The translations under genes and the position numbers were made by a program. Shown piece by piece: positions 1 to 5,616 of a DNA stretch of 9,288 nt. The notes under the pieces are model-generated. The model saw only the letters and a program-made list of their open reading frames with translations, was not told where the DNA came from and ran no database searches. How positions within the stretch are numbered: position 1 is the stretch's first letter; every line of letters begins with the position of its first letter. The stretch is from Rhodoferax sp. (lineage in GTDB: Bacteria > Pseudomonadota > Gammaproteobacteria > Burkholderiales > Burkholderiaceae_C): NCBI GenBank assembly GCA_020048255.1, contig JAIFMR010000146.1:1-9288 (forward strand), written 5' to 3'.

Positions 1-545
1 GCGCCTTGGGCGAAGCGGGTGCCCGCATCATGCTCTGTGATCGCCGGGCCGCAGACCTTGAGGCCGCTTGTGCCGAGCTGCAGGCCTGTGGTGTCGACGC
101 GCGCTGGGTCGCCGCTGACGTTGGCTTGGATGCCGATATTCAGCATTTGGTCGCCGAGACGCTGCAGCGCATGGGAGACATCGACATCCTGGTGGACAGC
201 ATTGAAAGCGTGGGTGGTTTGCTGAGCCAGCGCGTGGTTCACAGCAGCATGATGGGTCGGCACAGCGGGCGCATCATCACTTTGGCCGGTGTGGCTGATC
301 ACGCGCAGCAGGATGCACTCAGCGCTGCCACGCGTGCGTTGGCCACGCTTTGGGGGCCATTCAACATTCAGGTCAATACCTTGTGCCATGCTGTTTCTGC
401 GATGACACCTCGGACAGCATCGCCGGCTGAGGTGAAGGCCCTTCAATGCATGTCCGTGTTGCTGGCTTCAGAGGTCGGTCAATCCATTCATGGCCAATGT
501 CTGGCGGTGTCAGGTGATGCTATTTACCCCAAGGTTTCAACATGA
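1..545 (+). CDS. SDR-family oxidoreductase homologue, 5'-truncated by the window, catalytic region eroded
   Basis: This is the C-terminal part of a short-chain dehydrogenase/reductase-like protein. The frame is open from base 3 and reads A-L-G-E-A-G-A-R, the usual continuation of the first Rossmann helix, so the nucleotide-binding glycine motif and true start lie outside the window; the TTG at 6 is not the start. Family features seen are LCDRR after beta-2, AADVG after beta-3, DIDILV before the usual NNAG, GRIITLAG, TRALATLWGPFNIQVN and a C-terminal LLASEVGQSIHGQCLAVSG. The parts needed for catalysis are missing: NNAG reads DSIES, about 25 residues after it are absent, and the Ser and YxxxK active-site segment is shortened with no Tyr or Lys in place. 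All these gaps keep the reading frame. The stop overlaps the start of the acetyltransferase gene in an ATGA. It may be a non-catalytic SDR-fold protein or a decaying gene; enzyme activity is doubtful. Confidence 0.8.
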   Translation, partial: ALGEAGARIMLCDRRAADLEAACAELQACGVDARWVAADVGLDADIQHLVAETLQRMGDIDILVDSIESVGGLLSQRVVHSSMMGRHSGRIITLAGVADHAQQDALSAATRALATLWGPFNIQVNTLCHAVSAMTPRTASPAEVKALQCMSVLLASEVGQSIHGQCLAVSGDAIYPKVST

Positions 546-1057
546 CTTTCAAGCTCTGGTCGATTGGCGGGACGACCCATCTCGGTCCCAGCACTCAAGA
601 GCGACAGGCGTCGCCAGTCTGGCGGCTGCTGGCTTTTGAGGATCTGCAAGTGTCCGAACTTTACGAGGTACTGCGGCTGCGCAGTGAGGTGTTTGTGGTG
701 GAACAGCAATGCCTGTTCCAAGACATGGATGGCGCGGACCCCCATGCCATGCATCTGCTGGGCGTGCAGCACGGCGAGTTGCAGGCGTATGCGCGCTGTT
801 TTGAAGCGGGCATCAAATTTCCGGAAGCCAGTATTGGCCGGGTGTTAACGCGCCCCAATGCCCGTGGCATCGGCTTGGGTCATGCCTTGATTGCACAAGC
901 CATTTCCGCTATCAGACAGGTTTGGGGGCCGCAGCCCATCCGCATTGGTGCCCAAATGCAGCTCGCCGGGTTCTACGCCAAGCACGGGTTTGAGGACGTT
1001 GGCAAGACCTATCTTGAAGACGGCATTCCTCACCTGGAGATGCTGCGCCCCGCGTGA
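542..1057 (+). CDS. elaA: GNAT-family N-acetyltransferase, ElaA type
   Basis: A 171-residue protein of the GNAT acetyltransferase superfamily, which moves an acetyl group from acetyl-CoA to an amine; the substrate of ElaA is not established. ElaA signatures read in order: F-x-DL..SELYEVLRLRSEVFVVEQ (about residues 31-57), YQD-like FQDMDGAD, AYARCF, IGRVLT, the acetyl-CoA pyrophosphate loop region ARGIGLGHALI (about 105-115), then IGAQMQLAGFYAKHGF and a closing EDGIPHLEM. It is about 20 residues longer than E. coli ElaA at the N-terminus, but no later in-frame start precedes the conserved core, so the ATG at 542 is the most plausible. AAGG lies 7 bases upstream as a weak ribosome-binding site. 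The start overlaps the SDR-like stop by 4 bp, suggesting coupled translation. The TGA at 1055-1057 directly abuts the stop of the opposing response-regulator gene. The family call is strong; the symbol rests on recognition of the family. Confidence 0.9.
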   Translation: MTFKLWSIGGTTHLGPSTQERQASPVWRLLAFEDLQVSELYEVLRLRSEVFVVEQQCLFQDMDGADPHAMHLLGVQHGELQAYARCFEAGIKFPEASIGRVLTRPNARGIGLGHALIAQAISAIRQVWGPQPIRIGAQMQLAGFYAKHGFEDVGKTYLEDGIPHLEMLRPA

Positions 1058-3277
1058 TCAGTGTATCGGTATCGTGGCTGCGGGCAGCGCGGACTGGTGC
1101 TGCATCAGGTCCAGCAAAGCATGTTGCGCCATGGGTCTGTGAAAGTAGTACCCCTGGAAAGTCTGGCAACCGGCTTTTTCAAGGTAACGTTTTTGCACCT
1201 CGGTCTCGACCCCTTCAGCAACCAGGTTCAAGCCCAGGCCCTTGGCAATAGAAATGATCGCCAAAACCACCGGAAACTGGCTGCTTTCGTCCATGATCGG
1301 CACAATGAACGAGCGATCGATTTTCAAAATATGAATCGGGAACCGGTGCAAATACGACAAGGAAGAGTAGCCGGTGCCAAAGTCATCGATGGCCACGCGA
1401 ACCCCCAGCTGGCACAGCTTGTTGAGTTGCTCAATAGCATCCAGCGGGTTGCGAATACAAATGTTTTCAGTGACTTCAACTTCAATTTGTGACGGCGAAA
1501 TCTGGTACCGACTCAGGGCATTTTCGAGCTTGTCGAAGAAATAACCGCGCTCGAGGTAGTGCGGTGAGAGGTTGATGGACATGTAAATGCGCTCGTCACC
1601 CAAGGCATTCCAAGCCAGCAGGTCACGGCAGATGGCGTCCAGCATCCAGTCACTGATCGGAATGATCAGGCCACTTTCTTCCGCAAAGGGTAAAAATTCT
1701 CCGGCACCCAAAAAGCCGCGTTGCGGGTGGTTCCAGCGCATCAATGCCTCGGCTCCAATGACCCGGCCTGTGCTGACATCGACTTGCGGCTGGTAGTACA
1801 TCTCGAGTTCACCCGAGGTCAAAGCCAAGTGCAAGTCGTGTTCGAGCGCAATTTTTCCTGAAGACAGGTTTTGCATCGACGTATTGAAAAACGCGTGACC
1901 ATTGCGTCCCTGATCTTTGACAGAGTGCATCGCCATATTGGCGCTGCGAATCAGCTGGTCAACGTTTTCACCGTCTGAAGGATACACCGCGACACCAATG
2001 CTGGCTGTCAGGTGAAGGGTGTGGTTCCCGATCACAAAGGGCAATTTCAGGCATTCAGTGAATGCCTGTGCCACCACGGACGCATCATCCGTGAGATCGA
2101 GCTCAGGCAATACCACGTAGAACTCATCACCAGCAAAGCGCGACAGCGTGTCACTGTGCCGCAGGCAGGCCTTCAGCCGCAGGGCAGTTTGCTGCAACAA
2201 CTCGTCACCCACCTGGTGTCCCAGAGAGTCGTTGATGACAATGAAACGATCCAGATCAATGAACATCACGGCCAAGCCGGCACTCTTGCGTTTGGCCTGC
2301 AACAGGGCCAGGCTGAGTCGGTCCCTGAATAACGTGCGGTTGGGTAGGTCGGTCAAAATATCGTGATAAGCCTGATAGGCAATCAGCTCATCGGCTCTTT
2401 TTCTTTCAGTGATGTCTCGGGCCACACCGTAAATGCCCAACAGTTCCTTGCCGGTGGCGGCGTCTGTCAGCGGCGCGCCGGGGCTGCCCAGGGGCATGGT
2501 CGTCAGCTCGATGCTGAAAGTGCGGCATTCGTCTTCTACACGCCGGGATTTGAGCCGCAACTCAATGTTACGGGACCAGCGCTGATCGCGCCCGCCATCA
2601 CCAAAAATGTAATTGGCGCGTTCCAGGTCAGGCATGTGCACCAACTCTGCATAGTGTCGGCCCATCAGGTCCTCGCGGGTAAAACCCAGCAGGTGATGCA
2701 CACGGTCGTTGACAAAGGTGATGTGTCCCTGGTGATCAAGGGTCAGAATGATGTCGGGCGAGCTGTCCACCAAATAGCGGTAAATACGCTCAGAGTTTTC
2801 GAGCTTGTGCGCCATGCGCCGGTTTTCGGCTTCCAGGCGCCGTTGCTTGAGCGCGTTATGCACCGCCTTGAGCAATTCTTCTCGTGAATACGGTTTGCGC
2901 AGGTAGTCATAAGCACCGCGCTTGAGAGCACCAATGGCCGACGCGATGCCGCCATCGCCACTGGAGATGATCACATTGGCGTCGATCTGACGGGAAATCA
3001 TGAAATCCATGATGTCGTGCCCGCTGAGGTCGGGCAAGCGCAAATCCAGAATCACCAAGTCGAAGGTTTGCTGGTTAAGTTGGCGCAAGGCTTCTTCGCC
3101 GGTGGCTGCCGTCACCAGGACAAAGTCAGGGCTGTTCAGCAAACTGCACAAGCTGCTCAAAATGCGGGGCTCATCGTCGACCAACAGCAGTCGGGCCGGT
3201 GTTGGTGCGGGGTGTCCCGCCTGTAGTTCAAGCGAGGCTCGTGCAAAGTCCCACTGCAAGGGGTCGCGGCGATTCAT
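1058..3277 (-). CDS. Response regulator with REC-PAS-GGDEF-EAL domains (c-di-GMP turnover)
   Basis: A 739-residue soluble protein. REC (about 28-145) has the acidic pair D34/D35, phospho-acceptor D78 (codon 3044-3046), S105 and K128-P129, so it should accept phosphate. PAS (about 163-290) ends in the typical ARDITERKRAD. GGDEF (about 300-465) has D-x-LPNR, the D341/D343 motif and K454/R458, but its signature is AGDEF (382-386) and the usual Lys after D-x-D-x-F is Ile346; the RxxD inhibitory site (R373-D376) is intact. EAL (about 480-725) looks complete: E510-A-L, N569, E601-V-T-E604, D631-D632-F-G-T-G, K652, E688. I infer an active c-di-GMP phosphodiesterase with a weak or regulatory GGDEF domain. 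The domain order matches P. aeruginosa FimX, but the REC and EAL sites here are not degenerate. Its ATG overlaps the kinase stop in an ATGA, with no clear ribosome-binding site, so translation is probably coupled and that kinase is the likely partner. Confidence 0.95.
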   Translation of the reverse strand: MNRRDPLQWDFARASLELQAGHPAPTPARLLLVDDEPRILSSLCSLLNSPDFVLVTAATGEEALRQLNQQTFDLVILDLRLPDLSGHDIMDFMISRQIDANVIISSGDGGIASAIGALKRGAYDYLRKPYSREELLKAVHNALKQRRLEAENRRMAHKLENSERIYRYLVDSSPDIILTLDHQGHITFVNDRVHHLLGFTREDLMGRHYAELVHMPDLERANYIFGDGGRDQRWSRNIELRLKSRRVEDECRTFSIELTTMPLGSPGAPLTDAATGKELLGIYGVARDITERKRADELIAYQAYHDILTDLPNRTLFRDRLSLALLQAKRKSAGLAVMFIDLDRFIVINDSLGHQVGDELLQQTALRLKACLRHSDTLSRFAGDEFYVVLPELDLTDDASVVAQAFTECLKLPFVIGNHTLHLTASIGVAVYPSDGENVDQLIRSANMAMHSVKDQGRNGHAFFNTSMQNLSSGKIALEHDLHLALTSGELEMYYQPQVDVSTGRVIGAEALMRWNHPQRGFLGAGEFLPFAEESGLIIPISDWMLDAICRDLLAWNALGDERIYMSINLSPHYLERGYFFDKLENALSRYQISPSQIEVEVTENICIRNPLDAIEQLNKLCQLGVRVAIDDFGTGYSSLSYLHRFPIHILKIDRSFIVPIMDESSQFPVVLAIISIAKGLGLNLVAEGVETEVQKRYLEKAGCQTFQGYYFHRPMAQHALLDLMQHQSALPAATIPIH

Positions 3278-5400
3278 TTGACAGCCATAGTGGCGTGATG
3301 CGCCGGTAACAAAACTTCAAAGCTTGTCCCCAGCGATGAGCTCTTGCAGTTGATCAGTCCGTTGAGCTTTTGAACCAAGCCGTGAACAATGCTCAAACCC
3401 AGTCCGCGATTTTCACCGGCCTTGCTGCTGCGCACCGGCGTAAACAACTTGGAGCGCACTTCATCGGGCAGGCCAGGGCCAGTGTCTTTGATTAATAACT
3501 CAAAGTAGTCCACGCCGTTGCGCCGGACCGTCCCGTTGTTGACGACCTCAATGCGACCGCCTTTGGGGAGTGCCTCCACAGCGTTTTTGATGAGGTTGAC
3601 AAAAATCTGTTTGAGCGGGCCTACCGCGCCGATGATCTCGCAGGGTTGGCTGGGCAGCTGTGCCGAAATTTGCACGCTGGCAGGCAAAAACCGGCTTTCG
3701 CGAAACAGGCGCACGATGTCACCCAGAACCTTGTTGACTTCAACGATCGTGTCGGGTGTGGGTGGTATCACCCGCGCAAAGTCCTTGATGATGGTCCCAA
3801 CGCGGTCTATTTCTTCGTTCAGGATCGACAACTCACCCACCACAGGCTCTTGGCGCGCCAGCTTGTCATCCAGCACGCCCAGATAATTCTTGATGATCGA
3901 CAGGGGGTTATTGGCCTCGTGCACCACCTTGCGAGACTGAAGCAGGTGGTCTTCACGGGTTTTTGCAATGCGCCGGTCAATTTCGCCGCGCGCCAGTGCA
4001 GCGGCTTCAAGCGCAACTGCAGCCTCACTGCCAAAGGACAGCAACAATTTCTCTTGGCGTTTCAACTCGGGCACGCGCCAGGCCTCCAGCGCGCCGACCA
4101 GCAAGCCCAGACAGCGCGAGCCGACACAAATCGGCAAACAAACCAGGCTCGGCGCACCAAAGGCCCGAAGCAACTGACTTTCAGACATGCTCAGCAAGCC
4201 GCGACCCTGTTCAATGAACTGCAGACGCTTTTGTATCACTGACTCGGCGATGCCCCCGCCGCCTGCCAGCGGGATGGAAAAATCCGCCAAACGTTGGCGC
4301 TGTTCGCCTACCGACACGCCCACCAGAGCCTGACCGCTGCCGTTCATCAGGAAAACCACGGTGTCGTCCAGATCAAACAACACCCGAGCGTTTTGGCGAA
4401 CACTGTCGAGCAACTGGGTGTCGCCCTTTTGTCGAGAAAATAATTGCCCGAGCTCTGTAGTCAGCGCCCGGTTGCGGATTTCTTCGGTCAGGCGCTGCTG
4501 CACGGGGTTCACCACCGGCACGGGCATGGCTTGGGCAGCAGCCACTGGGAGTTCCTCAAGACCCGACAAATCAATGCCCAAAAAGTCAGCAGACTTGAGC
4601 ACCTGAGCTTCTGCGCCTTGCAAAATAACCAACAGGTCCGAATCAGACATCTGACAAATGGCACCGGTGTTGGCAGGTAGTGGCGTATCGGTCGGATGGT
4701 CACTCATCAGATGCGCCAGATGAACAATGCGAATCAGAGGGTGCGCGGTGTTCACGCGCACCACTTCCTCGTGGTGATAAAGAATGCTGTCCGCCAAAAA
4801 TGAATCCATGTTCCAGCGGTCAATCAACCAGGCACCCGCTTCGGCATGGGAAATATGCAGGGTGCGATTCTCTAGGGCGCACAGCTTGTCATCATCGGGT
4901 GTCAAAAAGTTAGCGCAATACACGTCCGGTGCGGCGGCTAACAAGGCCAGTCGGCCGACATCGTGCAGCAGGCCTGCCAGGTAAGCCTCTTCCACCTGCG
5001 GGTACTTCATGCCTTTGGCAATGTCACGTGCCAGCACGGCAGCGGTGAGCGAGTGCTTCCAGAAATGGCGCAGGTCGATGCTGCCCGCGTGAGAAAAACC
5101 GTTGAAGGTCTGAAACACGGATTCGCTGATCACGATCGTTTTGATCATGTCAGAACCCAGCGTTGTCAGCGCCTGAACCAGTCCCACCTTACGTCCACCC
5201 CGTTGATAAGCCGCGCTGTTGGCGATGCGCAAAACGCGATTGGTCATGCCGGCATCATTGGCAATCAACTTGGCCAGTTCGTCCATACCTGCCTCATCTG
5301 CTTGGCATAACTCAAGCAGTTTGAGCAGAATCTGCGGCATGGCAGGCAGGCGCGCCACCAGCAAACGGTTCCGTATATCGTCAGGATGAGGTGAATTCAA
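3274..5400 (-). CDS. HDOD-GAF-histidine kinase with an intact kinase core
   Basis: A 708-residue protein with no signal peptide or membrane segment, so probably cytosolic. HDOD (about 14-210) contains VLRIANSAAY, WKHSLTA, LAGLLHDVGR (H146-D147), H185 and YHHE (209-210). A Pro/Ala-rich linker (about 280-300) leads to a GAF domain (about 323-465, containing SLVCLPICVGSRCLGLLVG). The HisKA segment (about 484-546) carries KVVHEANNPLSIIKNYL with H494 as phospho-acceptor (codon 3919-3921). The HATPase domain (about 590-700) has the N box NLIKNAVEA (N606), the G1 box DTGPGLP, FTPVRSSK and the G2 box GLGLS. All core motifs are present, so autophosphorylation is expected. The start is TTG: an in-frame TGA lies nine codons upstream, and the protein start aligns residue for residue with the paralogue encoded upstream. 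The 3' end overlaps the response regulator by 4 bp, which argues for a cognate pair. The GAF ligand cannot be read from the sequence. Confidence 0.95.
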   Translation of the reverse strand: MNSPHPDDIRNRLLVARLPAMPQILLKLLELCQADEAGMDELAKLIANDAGMTNRVLRIANSAAYQRGGRKVGLVQALTTLGSDMIKTIVISESVFQTFNGFSHAGSIDLRHFWKHSLTAAVLARDIAKGMKYPQVEEAYLAGLLHDVGRLALLAAAPDVYCANFLTPDDDKLCALENRTLHISHAEAGAWLIDRWNMDSFLADSILYHHEEVVRVNTAHPLIRIVHLAHLMSDHPTDTPLPANTGAICQMSDSDLLVILQGAEAQVLKSADFLGIDLSGLEELPVAAAQAMPVPVVNPVQQRLTEEIRNRALTTELGQLFSRQKGDTQLLDSVRQNARVLFDLDDTVVFLMNGSGQALVGVSVGEQRQRLADFSIPLAGGGGIAESVIQKRLQFIEQGRGLLSMSESQLLRAFGAPSLVCLPICVGSRCLGLLVGALEAWRVPELKRQEKLLLSFGSEAAVALEAAALARGEIDRRIAKTREDHLLQSRKVVHEANNPLSIIKNYLGVLDDKLARQEPVVGELSILNEEIDRVGTIIKDFARVIPPTPDTIVEVNKVLGDIVRLFRESRFLPASVQISAQLPSQPCEIIGAVGPLKQIFVNLIKNAVEALPKGGRIEVVNNGTVRRNGVDYFELLIKDTGPGLPDEVRSKLFTPVRSSKAGENRGLGLSIVHGLVQKLNGLINCKSSSLGTSFEVLLPAHHATMAVK

Positions 5401-5616
5401 AATAGCGGTATAAATTCGGGCTGCTCATAATAAGCGAGTGCAACAACGCCTCGTGGCATTGGTTCCAACGACCTCAATATACCAGCAAAGCCCTGAAAAG
5501 CGGCAATTTTCATGCGCTTTTACAACTCTTGAAAGGTCAAAGCGTCTGTGCGCTAGGGCTCTTGCAGAGTGGCGGCAGAACTTCGCCGTTGTTGGCGTGC
5601 CGCGCGCAGTGTTGCG
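5401..5616 (-). other. 216-bp intergenic gap between the two HDOD-kinase genes
   Basis: No convincing gene lies here. The gap is long enough to hold a promoter for the intact kinase and response regulator, separating them from the pseudokinase. A short inverted repeat, AAAAGCG/CGCTTTT (5496-5502 and 5515-5521, 12-base loop), and a small CTCT-TGC-AGAG hairpin (5559-5569) are present. Neither has the GC-rich stem plus T-run of a confident intrinsic terminator, so read-through from the pseudokinase gene remains possible. Confidence 0.6.
5476..5506 (-). promoter_or_regulatory. Candidate extended -10 promoter for the intact kinase and response regulator
   Basis: On the minus strand, TGG followed directly by TATATT (5481-5476) matches an extended -10 element, five of six bases in the hexamer. 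TTGCCG (5506-5501) lies 19 bp upstream and matches four of six bases of a -35 box. The spacing is longer than the preferred 17 bp. It would give a leader of roughly 70 bases before the TTG start. This is pattern matching only, and such matches occur by chance. Confidence 0.25.

Noticed and set aside
6..8. TTG at base 6 as the start of the SDR-like gene
   Set aside because: The frame is open upstream to the window edge and the residues continue a Rossmann helix, so the gene starts outside the window.
2363..2887. Open frame of 174 codons on the + strand
   Set aside because: It is the antisense of the PAS and inter-domain part of the response regulator and shows no domain or plausible ribosome-binding site.
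3646..4242. Open frame of 198 codons on the + strand
   Set aside because: It is fully antisense to the intact HDOD-GAF-kinase gene, whose domains are clear, and no protein family is recognisable in it.
5496..5521. Inverted repeat AAAAGCG/CGCTTTT considered as an intrinsic terminator
   Set aside because: The stem has only three GC pairs and a 12-base loop, and it sits nearly 100 bases past the pseudokinase stop, so it is not a credible terminator.
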